Part shown: one piece after another, positions 1-8,979 of the stretch | Layout: each line of letters starts with the position of its first letter | How positions within the stretch are numbered: the first letter of the stretch is position 1 | Source of the DNA: Loripinus fragilis | Lineage: Eukaryota > Mollusca > Bivalvia > Lucinida > Lucinidae | NCBI GenBank assembly: GCA_964019695.1 | Contig: CAXHUL010000535.1 | Location: 1-64,000, forward strand | Direction of reading: 5' to 3' | DNA: 64,000 bases | The notes under the pieces: generated by a model | The model's input: only the letters and a program-made list of their open reading frames with translations | The model's database searches: none | What the model was told of the DNA's origin: nothing | Program-made: the position numbers and the translations under genes

Positions 1-455
1 TTGTTATTTACTATTATTATTATTGTTCCACTTATCGATTTTAGTCTATGTGATGATATTAAATAAAAATTATTTATGAAAAATCTTCACCGAGGATGAA
101 TTTGAAAAAATAAACTATGTAGGTCGGTACTCGGCAGCTCGGCTCGGCAGGGGCTTTCAGACCCGACCCCTGGATTCGGGTTAACCTAAAATTAATTCTA
201 TTTAATCAAGTCGGTCTTTAGCAGTGTTGTTGACGTGGGATATTTGGATTGAAACACGCGAAAATATAGTTTTATTTTCTGATGCAACAGTAATTACTCG
301 AAATACGAAGTTAAGAAATCCACCACAGTCATATGCAAGCTTTGATGCGTGTAAATTGTTCGTAAGTATTTAGCTTTAAATTATTCTTGACGTTTTGTCA
401 TTGGTTTTCGTGGTTTCTGCATCAAAAGAGACGGACCCTTTGATCTCGATTACGC
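1..455. other. Non-coding flank, nothing recognised
   Basis: No open frame with protein-like composition, no RNA gene and no clear repeat was seen here. The sequence is AT-rich with a short GC-rich patch near 125-180. Confidence 0.5.
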
Positions 456-805
456 CTGATTCTCATAAGTTCGTACATTACCATTTGATTCGTGTATATA
501 TAAATCACGCTCGCGCGGAAATAGCGCGTGTCGGAATTCTGTACACTTTGTTTCAAAAGCAAGAAGAAAATCATCTGCATCAACAAAGAGGTAAAAACAG
601 GTATAAACAGGTTCAGTTGATCATGATTTCTAAGTATATACTTCCTCGAAGCAATATACACCGGAGACGTATCTCCGAAATTTTTTAAATACGCGTTATC
701 GAGTCGAAAATCCAGGTAAGTGCTGGCTAACTTTACACAACGCTATAAAAGACATGGATAAACGTGTGTACCAAACTTTTGTTTTTTAGTTCTGACATAG
801 TCATA
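456..805 (+). repeat. Dispersed repeat, left copy, with TATA box and splice-donor-like end
   Basis: Two segments recur near 11.4 kb. Segment X (about 456-597) has a direct copy at about 11557-11696. Segment Y (about 641-805) has an inverted copy at about 11351-11535. X contains a TATA-like run (TATATATAAAT, 495-505). Y contains CAG|GTAAGT with the GT at 716-717, a textbook 5' splice donor. TATA, about 200 bp, then a donor resembles a promoter plus first exon, but no downstream exon was identified. The family is unknown to me. Confidence 0.5.
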
Positions 806-930
806 TTGTAGTACATATTGCGGCCATTTCAAGCTTTCAATGTTTGTAAATCTTTCATATATTTGAAGCTGATAGCCGTCGGTGTGTGCCACAGTTCGTT
901 ATTTATCATCATATCATGTCGTTTGCCCGT

Positions 931-1157
931 AATTAAACTGCTGTTGGTATGAAGTAGAAACAAGCTTCTGACTTTATTAAAAGTATTTAATGTTTGCCGG
1001 TCTAGAATATTTACATTATTTACAAAAGAAAATTAGATTCCGAATGAAGCAATAAACAATGAAATGATACATGTAAATAAGCTACATACTCAAGACATCT
1101 AACTTCAATACACTACTTTTAAATGTAGGTATGCAATTTAAAGAAAAGACACCGCCA
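931..1157 (-). repeat. Split direct repeat B2 (outer 3' copy)
   Basis: This 227-bp block matches 1472-1698 essentially base for base. The match begins at AATTAAACTGCTG and ends at ACCGCCA. It is the distal end of the element in its minus-strand orientation. Confidence 0.9.
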
Positions 1158-1256
1158 TCATACAGTGACTCACCATTATTAACCTTCTCCCTTCCAGCAC
1201 TAAATAAAGAAAACAATTTTTCTCCATTGCATTGCTCTAAGGGAGGTAGTGGGTGG

Positions 1257-1476
1257 GTAGAAGAAAAATTTAAGCTGTTGATCTCGTTTCTATCCGTAAA
1301 GTAATGTGAAGATCAACACAAAGAATAATGCAAAAGTGGCGCCTTGACAAGGCGACCAATGAAAAACAAGTAGGACAAGTTAAGCTTTTCTAAAAATAGA
1401 GACACTCCCCAGACTGGTCGATTGTGGACTGGTTCCGCCGTTTAATTAAACATTATGGAACATAATCGCACAATTA
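1257..1476 (-). repeat. Split direct repeat A2
   Basis: This 220-bp block matches 7789-8008. It runs from GTAGAAGAAAAATTTAAGC to the shared AATTA and overlaps B1 by those five bases. A 99-bp unique spacer (1158-1256) separates it from B2. Confidence 0.9.
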
Positions 1477-1698
1477 AACTGCTGTTGGTATGAAGTAGAA
1501 ACAAGCTTCTGACTTTATTAAAAGTATTTAATGTTTGCCGGTCTAGAATATTTACATTATTTACAAAAGAAAATTAGATTCCGAATGAAGCAATAAACAA
1601 TGAAATGATACATGTAAATAAGCTACATACTCAAGACATCTAACTTCAATACACTACTTTTAAATGTAGGTATGCAATTTAAAGAAAAGACACCGCCA
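1472..1698 (-). repeat. Split direct repeat B1
   Basis: Copy of B2, offset by 541 bp. It adjoins the 3' non-coding part of the element on one side and A2 on the other, as expected for a B1-A2-B2 cluster. Confidence 0.9.
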
Positions 1699-2866
1699 AA
1701 CCGAAGGTCCGCCAAACAAACACAGGAGAGCTGTAATGACCAGGCTGGGGAAGGACACTATTTTAAGCAGAAAACCATAAATTCAATCGTTCATACATGC
1801 CCTGTTGCTGAAGGATCTAGCAATGCCAGTGGCCCCCTCCCGAATCGGCGCCCCAGAGACTCACATGCGGCCGGGGAGCAAATGAGCAGATAAATCTTAC
1901 CTTGCAATCTTCTTACTAAATGAAACATGTTGCAAGTGTGAATCCCATTAGCTCATCAACCCCCGTCCCCCGGCAATTCTCCGGTGGCATGCCGACCGGG
2001 AGACTGGACCAAATGACCACTATCCATGGCTGAATAATTGGCCTGCAATTTGAAGCAGAATAAACAAATAAGCAAAGCAATAAACTAATAAATAACCAAA
2101 ACAAAACTAAACTGTCAACTCAAAGGTAATGTGACGAACACAAACATATTGTCAGGGCTGCTTCTGAGCGAGGACATTGTGCACTCTACACCTCTAAACA
2201 CCTGAATTTTTGACCGATCATGATTTCCTAGAGAATTCCATCAATCCCTAGCAAAACTGTGGCTTTGCCAGAAGATTGTCTCCTGTTACATCAATTTAAA
2301 CGAACTACTTGTCGGCAAAATACTTAGCTTTCAAAATGTCCTGCCCAAGAGCAATCCCTGTGCTACTGCCTGATACACAACTATCCAGTTAGGTTGGTTA
2401 TATATTGCTGGCTGAAACCAGCTTGCCAATATCGATAGCAGTCCGGGGCTTGCAAGATGTACGAGAACAAATGGCAAACTAGAACCTTAAAAAACAATTT
2501 TTTACTCACAATATCGGTTGGCACCTACACTTGTTATCAGTCTATTCTATATGAAACTGAAAAAATTAAAACACATATCTATACACATATATGAGCAGAC
2601 TATATATAATCCAAATGGATAGATGCAGCCCACATCAACACTGTCAACTGACTAAGGTTGTTGAACAGGAATCCCGCTTCCGGAACTGGGACAAGGCTGA
2701 ACTGAGAGTTGCCATAACGTACTAACACTACACAGATCCAGCCCAGGGAATAACATACTTCCCTACGAACTCACCAGCATCTCAAAGGCAACAAAGCGCC
2801 AAGAGTATGCCGAAGCCAGTAACCGAGCCCCAATAAGGAAAGCGAGAATCCTGACGACAATAATTA
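1699..2866 (-). other. 3' non-coding region of the Ngaro-like element
   Basis: This stretch lies between the hydrolase stop and repeat B1. It has no convincing coding frame. I see no second copy in this window and no function beyond the element's 3' untranslated region. Confidence 0.6.
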
Positions 2867-3379
2867 CTAAATATCATGAATCAAATGCGCAACAGTGTTG
2901 ATGAAAAACTGTCTCAACCTTCTGGTTCCCTCAGTGTTCAAGTGTAGACCTTGATCATTAACGGCATATAATTCACGCAATGGAACACCCGCTTTAGTGA
3001 ACGGCCTAAAGGTGTGCAAGTACTGAACCTTCCTATCTTTGCAAAGCTGTTTAAGTTTATTGTTCACATGTTTGACCTTGTCACCGAGAAGACTATGATC
3101 GACCGGTCTAGGCAAAAGCGCTGACATGACTATAGAGGTGTTGCTCTTCTTCCTAATTTGAGAAATCAAATTGTTGAAACAACTTAGCATGGCCCCTGCT
3201 TCCATGTGTACCACATCATTGGTACCGACATGAATGATGGAAACTGGCTTGTCTAGGTAAAAGTGGCCTTTCTCAATTTTATTTGCCAACTGATTAATGT
3301 GAATACCTGAGAAGGCTATAACTTCAGAATGACGAATGTCTGTTACATGCTTTGCGATAGAATCCGAAATTATCTGCAC
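2867..3379 (-). CDS. SGNH-type hydrolase ORF of the Ngaro-like element
   Basis: About 170 codons. SGNH/GDSL hydrolase motifs are visible. SDSIAKHV near the start fits block I, normally GDS, with the glycine changed to serine. HVGTNDV fits block III with the catalytic-site Asn. NDQGLHLNTEG fits block V, with Asp and His of the triad in the DxxH arrangement. Other Ngaro elements carry a similar accessory ORF of unknown role; esterase activity on lipids or acylated substrates is a guess. The frame opens at GTG, not ATG, 43 bp after the recombinase stop. Upstream it runs back to an in-frame TGA without any ATG. A TTTTTCAG splice-acceptor-like site (about 3396-3403) lies just before it. Expression as a spliced exon is therefore plausible but unproven. 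Confidence 0.8.
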   Translation of the reverse strand: MQIISDSIAKHVTDIRHSEVIAFSGIHINQLANKIEKGHFYLDKPVSIIHVGTNDVVHMEAGAMLSCFNNLISQIRKKSNTSIVMSALLPRPVDHSLLGDKVKHVNNKLKQLCKDRKVQYLHTFRPFTKAGVPLRELYAVNDQGLHLNTEGTRRLRQFFINTVAHLIHDI

Positions 3380-3421
3380 TTTGATAGGCCGTCTTTCTGA
3401 AAAACATGATCAAAAGTGCCA

Positions 3422-4420
3422 TTAGCACACTGAACCACTGACATTTGAGATTATTTTGCAGGCCATTCTCTCACTCACTGACAGTTTCTCTTGAAAGTCA
3501 AAGGTCAAATAGTTTTTGTAGCAGTCTGAAAGCCAGTCACCATGATGCTGGATCAAATTAGTTGGAACACCAGCTTTGAAGGCCCAGCTACAGCCGCCCC
3601 TTCTCAGACTGTGTGTACTGTAAAGGCTTGAGTCCCTGCCTGACTTACTTATCAACCCTTTGATCTTTTCTTGTAACTGTCGGTAAATGAGTGGTTTGGA
3701 TCTCCCTTTACCATTATTAATTAAAAAGGCGGGCTGATGGCTAGAGGCTGGCATTAATTTTGCCATATTCTTGTAAGCTTTAACGGGACAAAGAGCTGAG
3801 CCTGGAATGGTCACTAAGGGCACTTTTAAAAGCCTACTCCCAAACTGATTGGTTTTTGACCATTTAATCAAAACTACCAACACCCCCTTGAAAATCACAA
3901 TGTCCTGTCTCAAGAGCTGCTTATCAGGATCAAAGTCTGACACAGACACTGGAACCATATTAGACTTTCTTGCCATTAGAAAAAACATGAATAAAATACA
4001 ACACCAAAATGTTGCGTCTTCAGCATTCCCTAAGTTTAAAAATTTGAGCATGTCATTCAGAATCTGTGGAGTAATGGGCAAGGCCCTGTTGGGCATATGA
4101 GAACTCTTCCTTGCCATGCCTTTCAGCATTAATTCCAGCTGCACTTTGTTTTCAAGTGGAAATTTAATATCCAAAATATAATGCAAGGATTTTATACCTG
4201 AGATATAATTTTTCACGGACTCCACAGATCTGAAGGACCTTCCCAAAAACTGTCCGTATAAGCACAAAGTCTCAGTTGTTGTGGGTATAGGTTTCAGCCC
4301 ATAAAATTCACAGAAAAGGAAGTAAGCTCTCCACTGAACCCTCAAATTTTTGGACGTGCCTTCAGCAAATGCAGCTTTCACTGAATCCCTGACTTCTTTT
4401 TGCAAGATCTTCAAGGACAA
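3422..4420 (-). CDS. Tyrosine recombinase (YR) of the Ngaro-like element
   Basis: The frame gives 332 residues. It carries the C-terminal catalytic domain of tyrosine recombinases: Arg151 in MARKSN, Lys near 187 in KWSKT, His270-x-x-Arg273 in HSLRRGG, His293 in HHGDW, and Tyr301 or Tyr304 in CYKNYL. An N-terminal SAM-like DNA-binding region precedes it. In YR retrotransposons this enzyme integrates the circular DNA product by strand exchange instead of a DDE integrase. The frame opens at TTG with no ATG until about residue 98. A good acceptor (TTATGTATTACAG, ending at 4423) sits two bases upstream. Translation from a spliced message is the best explanation. All catalytic residues are present and no stop interrupts the domain, so the enzyme may be active. 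Confidence 0.9.
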   Translation of the reverse strand: MSLKILQKEVRDSVKAAFAEGTSKNLRVQWRAYFLFCEFYGLKPIPTTTETLCLYGQFLGRSFRSVESVKNYISGIKSLHYILDIKFPLENKVQLELMLKGMARKSSHMPNRALPITPQILNDMLKFLNLGNAEDATFWCCILFMFFLMARKSNMVPVSVSDFDPDKQLLRQDIVIFKGVLVVLIKWSKTNQFGSRLLKVPLVTIPGSALCPVKAYKNMAKLMPASSHQPAFLINNGKGRSKPLIYRQLQEKIKGLISKSGRDSSLYSTHSLRRGGCSWAFKAGVPTNLIQHHGDWLSDCYKNYLTFDFQEKLSVSERMACKIISNVSGSVC

Positions 4421-4445
4421 TTCTGTAATACATAATAATTATGAA
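4421..4445 (-). other. Candidate 3' splice site before the recombinase ORF
   Basis: On the minus strand a pyrimidine- and AT-rich run ends in TATTACAG, with the AG at 4424-4423, immediately before the recombinase frame. The frame lacks an initiator ATG, which supports an intron ending here. I could not identify a matching donor. The GT inside the RT stop codon (4575-4574) would splice to an immediate stop. Confidence 0.4.
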
Positions 4446-4571
4446 TAAAAATGTTATGGGAAAACCCCTACCCCAACAACGTTACATAGACTTAATGCTT
4501 GTTAAGTTAAAATAAAACAAATAAGGATTCCCCTTATAAACATAAAACCTAGCTAATTGAGCAACTCAGGC

Positions 4572-6359
4572 CTACCATGGGTTGGAAAAGGAAAACAACG
4601 AGCTATCCACTGAAACTCTGGATAACTTTTTTCCCTTAACTAGATCCTTAAATACTTGCTCTGAGTTTGCATGCAAATGCCACCTGGAAAGAATATCGGC
4701 CAACCTGTTGTCCTCCCCCCGGGTATGCTGTGCCTTAATTGCAAAATTGTTGACTGCGGCCGTGAAACAAATTTCTCTAAGACAAGACTGGTGAAAATCA
4801 TCCCTCGAAAGCCCCTTGTTAATCAGATTAACAGAAGACATGTTGTCACAAAACATCAGAACCCTTTTTCCCCTTAACCTGCTTCCCCAGACTTTCAGGG
4901 CAACCACAAGAGTCAGAAGTTCAAGGGCGTTAATATGCATTTTCAGCTGAGCTATGCTCGAGGGAAACTCTTCATGAAAGTACTCATCCCGACTGATACC
5001 CCCACACCTGGAGGGACAGGCATCACAGGCAAACAACTCATCCGGTTTACTCCATTCCTCCAAGAGCATCATGGAGACCCCATTAAAAGTAGGTAAAAAC
5101 TTTTTCCACCACATTAAATCTTTCTTGACAAATGCTGGAATGAGCTGAGCAGACTTTTTGCCCTGAATCAACCTTAACCAATTCAGAATTCTGCAAATGA
5201 ATACTCGGCTGGCATGAACACATGCTGAAATGAAATCTAACTTGCCAACCAGAGACTGCAAATCCTGCAAAGAAGCTGACTTTTTCTGCAGCCATGTGTT
5301 AACTAGCTCCAAAATTTCATTTACTCGTTCCTCCGTGACACTGAGAGTTAACTCGTCTGTGTCAAAGAGAACGCCAATGAAAATCATTTTTGTACTTGGG
5401 GGGCAAGCCTTTTCAGCAGATTCCTCAATTCCACAAGAAACTAACAAATTGCCAAGCTCCTGAAAGGACTTTAAGGCTAAATCTGGCTGCTCTGCACCAG
5501 CGAAATCATCAAGGTAGTTCACTATAGCTATATGTAACATTTGGCACATAAAACGGATTGCATTTGTTACCCTCTGGCAAATATAAGCAGCAGAACGGAG
5601 TCCCATAGATAAATATTTGTCAAAATAATATCTGCCCTCAAAACAGTAACCCAGCAAAGGGACATCACTCAAATCGACAGGGATTTGTCTATAGGCTCTT
5701 TTGAGATCGCGCTTATATAAATGACAGTGTCTACCCTTCAATTTGATTAAATCTACTAAATCATCTACACGCGGAAAGGTCAGGTCTGTTTTGCTCCCTA
5801 AATAAAAGTCTTTTGAAATACCCTCATTAATAGAAGACCCTTCTGGAAAACTAAGGTCAAGGATGACACGTCTTTCCAGGGAATCTTTCTTGCTGACTGT
5901 GTTTAAAGGTGAAATACAAAAGTCCTCTGAGAATGGAACCTGGTCAAAGGGACCCAAAATAGCGCCATACAGCTTTTCTTTTTCCAAATATTTCTGAACC
6001 TCTTTAGGGTACTCAATGACCCCTCTGTGATTTTTGATGGGACCTTGTTTTTTGTTTAACTTTCCTGCAAACCCTATGGGGAAACCATACTTCAACAGCT
6101 CAACAATAGCTACATCATCATAATCTGCGAGCATGAACTGGAAAAAGGGAATGTTCAACCTTGTTCTCAGAGATATTTTGCAACATTCAAAGTTGTAAAG
6201 CCCTGATGCAATAATCTTTTGATAATTGTGAAAAAACTGACTAATTTCATCCCCACTATCTAATAGCCCTGTACTGTGGTGGTTTATTAATGACATGCTG
6301 TTCTGGGATTTTAAACAAGTAGCAGGAACCGATTCTGCTGCCGTATTTCCGTTAATCAC
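4572..6359 (-). CDS. Reverse transcriptase-RNase H of the Ngaro-like element
   Basis: 595 codons after the gag stop. The RT palm carries YLDD (Tyr282, Asp284-Asp285), and upstream blocks such as the ILDLSFPEG and KRDLKRAYRQIPVD regions are typical of DIRS/Ngaro RTs. RNase H follows, with acidic residues Asp446 (FACDACPS), Glu480 (ALELL), Asp505 (FCDNMSS) and Asp555 (NRLADILSRW). The enzyme copies element RNA to DNA and degrades the template. There is no ATG at its start: the frame continues directly from gag through TGA-CTA-GTG, so it is most simply the C-terminal half of a Gag-RT readthrough protein of about 1026 residues. All core motifs are intact. Confidence 0.92.
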   Translation of the reverse strand: MINGNTAAESVPATCLKSQNSMSLINHHSTGLLDSGDEISQFFHNYQKIIASGLYNFECCKISLRTRLNIPFFQFMLADYDDVAIVELLKYGFPIGFAGKLNKKQGPIKNHRGVIEYPKEVQKYLEKEKLYGAILGPFDQVPFSEDFCISPLNTVSKKDSLERRVILDLSFPEGSSINEGISKDFYLGSKTDLTFPRVDDLVDLIKLKGRHCHLYKRDLKRAYRQIPVDLSDVPLLGYCFEGRYYFDKYLSMGLRSAAYICQRVTNAIRFMCQMLHIAIVNYLDDFAGAEQPDLALKSFQELGNLLVSCGIEESAEKACPPSTKMIFIGVLFDTDELTLSVTEERVNEILELVNTWLQKKSASLQDLQSLVGKLDFISACVHASRVFICRILNWLRLIQGKKSAQLIPAFVKKDLMWWKKFLPTFNGVSMMLLEEWSKPDELFACDACPSRCGGISRDEYFHEEFPSSIAQLKMHINALELLTLVVALKVWGSRLRGKRVLMFCDNMSSVNLINKGLSRDDFHQSCLREICFTAAVNNFAIKAQHTRGEDNRLADILSRWHLHANSEQVFKDLVKGKKLSRVSVDSSLFSFSNPW

Positions 6360-6368
6360 TAGTCACCT
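6357..6368 (-). promoter_or_regulatory. Candidate stop-codon readthrough site between Gag and RT (UGA CUAG)
   Basis: Minus-strand codons read CAG AGG TGA CTA GTG ATT. The TGA (6365-6363) ends the Gag frame, and the RT frame continues in phase with no other stop. UGA followed by CUAG is the established high-efficiency readthrough context in several animal genes, and UGA-CUA is used by some RNA viruses. Together with the missing RT start codon, this strongly suggests Gag-RT is made by readthrough. Confidence 0.7.
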
Positions 6369-7652
6369 CTGGAAGTGTGGACAGGCTGAAGAAGACATGG
6401 GATGCTCTAGCTTAACCTTGTCAGTCCTGTAACAGGCACTACAAAAATGTCTCACTGCTCTGGTTTGACCTTTAATAACCTTTTGATGAGAAGCACCAAG
6501 GGAACAAGATTGTTTATTAAAATCTGGACACCACCAGACTGCATCCTGTGTCCTTAGCATCTCTTTCTTAGAAAAAGTTTTGTTTCTAAGAGGAAAGCAT
6601 GCAAGCATGGGTGTTTCAATTTCTGCAGAATTATCTGACCATTGACTCAAACCAATCTCGATTCTTCTGACCCAAGCAGCGTAAAATTTGAGGAGTGCCT
6701 TCCATTCATAAATATTGGCAAAGTACATCATTTTCTTTAGCAACTTCAGCCGGCCCAACTTCTCAGTGGCACTTACACGTTTACTTAAAATCACTTCTAG
6801 CTCACCCGCCACGAACATTTTGATATCTAAAGACATAAAGGAAACTGACTCAGACACATATTCAAACTGCAATGCAGAATGTGGCCATATTTGTGGAAAT
6901 TGAACAGTATCTGATGATGTATTATACAATCCGGACTTTTTTGACTTTTTAGAGGTTTTAGAAATATCATGATCACAATGTGGGTCAATCTCTGCATAGT
7001 CATTGCCGCTTTCATTTTCAGAATCATGTTCCGACTCAGTTTCTGATTGCAGTCCTAGTGCACTTAAATGCCTCTCAATGTCAGAATTTAAACTGGGCAT
7101 CCTTCTGAGGTCTGACAAAGTTACCTGATCAGTTTGTTTGAATCTGACACCCTTAGAATCAACAGATCTGTCTTTACTCGCAGGTTTGTGTGTCTGTTTA
7201 ACAGTACATGTCATTAATTTTCGCGGCTTAGTGTTAGTCAACTTAGTGGTGTCTTTTTTGTTTAGCTCACCTTCTTCCTCTGACTTCTGCAACTGTTGTT
7301 CCGCCACGAATAACTCTCTTTTTAATCTCGTGAGTCTCTCTGTCCTTAGTTTGCGCTCCTTCCGCAGGGAAGCGGCTTTCAACTGTGAATTTACTTCCCT
7401 GATTGAGGTTTCCAAGGCTTCGATCTCTCGGTCGAGATCAAGCAGCGATCGTGCAGCATCTTCGTGACCTAGATCACCATCCGGGATGTCCTTGGGCGGA
7501 GACGGCGATGAAACCGACGCTGTCTCACTGATACGACCTGGAGTGGCTTCTTCCAGCCCGGCCCCCTCATGGAGCATCTTGTAATCAACTGAGGGTCTGA
7601 CTCTGCGCGGCCTTTCTTTGGGTCGCGCTCCTCTCTCCTCCTCTGAAGCCAT
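6363..7652 (-). CDS. Gag-like structural protein of the Ngaro-like element
   Basis: 429 residues from an ATG in good context (A at -3, G at +4). The N-terminal third is charged and predicted coiled coil: the region with DLDREIEALETSIREV through QLQKSEEEGE, about residues 70-150. An acidic, Ser-rich middle follows. The C-terminal 60 residues hold spaced Cys and His (WWCPDF...CSLG...HFCSACYR...CPHF) that could bind zinc, as in other DIRS/Ngaro first ORFs. Such proteins are assumed to package element RNA. The ORF ends in a UGA in readthrough context and is followed in phase by RT. Identity rests on position and composition more than on strong similarity. Confidence 0.8.
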   Translation of the reverse strand: MASEEERGARPKERPRRVRPSVDYKMLHEGAGLEEATPGRISETASVSSPSPPKDIPDGDLGHEDAARSLLDLDREIEALETSIREVNSQLKAASLRKERKLRTERLTRLKRELFVAEQQLQKSEEEGELNKKDTTKLTNTKPRKLMTCTVKQTHKPASKDRSVDSKGVRFKQTDQVTLSDLRRMPSLNSDIERHLSALGLQSETESEHDSENESGNDYAEIDPHCDHDISKTSKKSKKSGLYNTSSDTVQFPQIWPHSALQFEYVSESVSFMSLDIKMFVAGELEVILSKRVSATEKLGRLKLLKKMMYFANIYEWKALLKFYAAWVRRIEIGLSQWSDNSAEIETPMLACFPLRNKTFSKKEMLRTQDAVWWCPDFNKQSCSLGASHQKVIKGQTRAVRHFCSACYRTDKVKLEHPMSSSACPHFQR

Positions 7653-7671
7653 TTAATGTGATAAGTCCGGT

Positions 7672-7747
7672 CCTGAAAGGACTCCAAGTAAGGCTAAATC
7701 AGGCTGCTCTGCTCCAGCAATATCGTCCAGATAGTTCACTACTGCTG
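7672..7747 (-). repeat. Diverged duplicate of the RT active-site segment upstream of gag
   Basis: This 76-bp stretch resembles 5458-5530 inside the RT gene. On the minus strand it can encode VNYLDDIAGAEQPDLAL, compared with VNYLDDFAGAEQPDLAL in the RT. It sits just upstream of the gag start. The nucleotide differences suggest it came from a related but different Ngaro copy, perhaps by template switching. Confidence 0.75.
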
Positions 7748-7788
7748 TAAGGCTGACTCAGAAATCAAAGAAGAAGAATTTAAGTTGT

Positions 7789-8008
7789 GTAGAAGAAAAA
7801 TTTAAGCTGTTGATCTCGTTTCTATCCGTAAAGTAATGTGAAGATCAACACAAAGAATAATGCAAAAGTGGCGCCTTGACAAGGCGACCAATGAAAAACA
7901 AGTAGGACAAGTTAAGCTTTTCTAAAAATAGAGACACTCCCCAGACTGGTCGATTGTGGACTGGTTCCGCCGTTTAATTAAACATTATGGAACATAATCG
8001 CACAATTA
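7789..8008 (-). repeat. Split direct repeat A1 (5' end of the Ngaro-like element)
   Basis: Matches 1257-1476 at an offset of 6532 bp. It is the first part of the element in transcription direction and should carry its promoter. It contains a short palindrome around GCGCCTTGACAAGGCG. Confidence 0.85.
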
Positions 8009-8696
8009 CGAAAGAAAAATGGACAAAATGGTGGAAACGCTATTTTTCTCTGTAAATGCAGTACCGATTTTTGTGTACCAAAAGCAGACATACGATGACA
8101 AATATGTCGATTAGACGCCTGTTTCAAAAAATACATAAATTTTCCTGTGTTCTGGTGTATATTTGGATTCGCAAAAATCTAACAGTATGCAGTCAGGCCA
8201 CCATCATTTTTTTGTATATTTTTTTCCAAATTTTTGTCTTAAAAGGAAATACATCTCTGGATAAAAATGCATCTTGCTTTTAGAGTTTCAACCTGCATGC
8301 AAAACAAACGTACAACCGCGCAGACTGATCAGCGTCCTTATATACTGCACTAGTTTCTAACGTCATGCGAGCATGCAAAGGCGCATCAGTGCAGGTTGAT
8401 AAGCATGTTTATTTTATGTTACACCCCCACCCCAGAAGGCGGCGAACTGGAAAGTGGGCAGCGTATGTTTTGATTATTAATTTACTTACATTGTTTTTGC
8501 ATAATTCCAAATTTACATGTTCATTGAGACAATAATTATCCATCGTGTATGACCAGATGTTGACACACTGCCAGGTACATACACAAATAAATAATTGAGC
8601 CCCTAAGGGTTAGATTAATCCTTTATCATATTTCAACGAACCCCAAGAATGTGTCTCGCGAAGGTGTCATTTTTTCAACAGCTGGACGTTTCCCCC
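8009..8696. other. Non-coding DNA with one short dispersed repeat
   Basis: About 8348-8405 (GCGAGCATGCAAAGGCGC followed by GTGCAGGTTGAT) is similar to 10425-10478. Otherwise no gene or structured element was recognised. Confidence 0.5.
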
Positions 8697-8699
8697 CCT

Positions 8700-8739
<40 letters not shown>
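8697..8739. repeat. (CT)n microsatellite
   Basis: A pure CT dinucleotide run. A second shorter run lies at about 8842-8866. Confidence 0.95.
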
Positions 8740-8742
<3 letters not shown>

Positions 8743-8979
8743 GGGCATACAACCTTAAAACAATGTTGTACCAATGTCGAAGTGACGTCATGATGTCGCA
8801 TCAACGTTGATCCGACGTTGTTTCGACATCATATGCCTGCTCTATCTCTCTCTCTCTCTCTCTCTATGAAAACGAAAACTTTACAGCCAGGCTCACGTAG
8901 ATATATAAAAATGCAAGACTAGAACACATTCGATGGCACGCCATCGCAAATCCCCACGCTCTCGAAGAAATCTAATGGT

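Larger units (their letters stand above)
931..8008 (-). mobile_element. Ngaro-like tyrosine-recombinase retrotransposon, apparently complete
   Basis: Read on the minus strand the element is A1 (8008-7789), Gag-like ORF, RT-RNase H ORF, tyrosine recombinase ORF, SGNH hydrolase ORF, B1 (1698-1472), A2 (1476-1257), B2 (1157-931). Split direct repeats of the form A1-ORFs-B1-A2-B2, a tyrosine recombinase in place of a DDE integrase, and an extra hydrolase ORF are the known hallmarks of Ngaro elements. DIRS1 has inverted repeats and usually a methyltransferase instead. All four ORFs are long and open, and the repeat copies look nearly identical by eye, so the insertion is probably recent. The 5-bp string AATTA lies at all three junctions (931-935, 1472-1476, 8004-8008) and may mark the recombinase crossover. 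No target duplication is expected for this class and none was seen. Confidence 0.9.

Noticed and set aside
395..688. 97-codon ORF over the TATA-bearing repeat
   Set aside because: It spans the TATA box and repeat segment, and the second copy at 11.6 kb does not keep the frame. Treated as non-coding.
4423..4576. Intron joining RT directly to the recombinase, with donor CATG|GTAGGC at the RT stop
   Set aside because: Joining these sites gives TGA at the junction, so it would not make an RT-recombinase fusion.
6357..6368. Programmed frameshift between gag and RT
   Set aside because: The two frames are identical in phase; only the TGA separates them.
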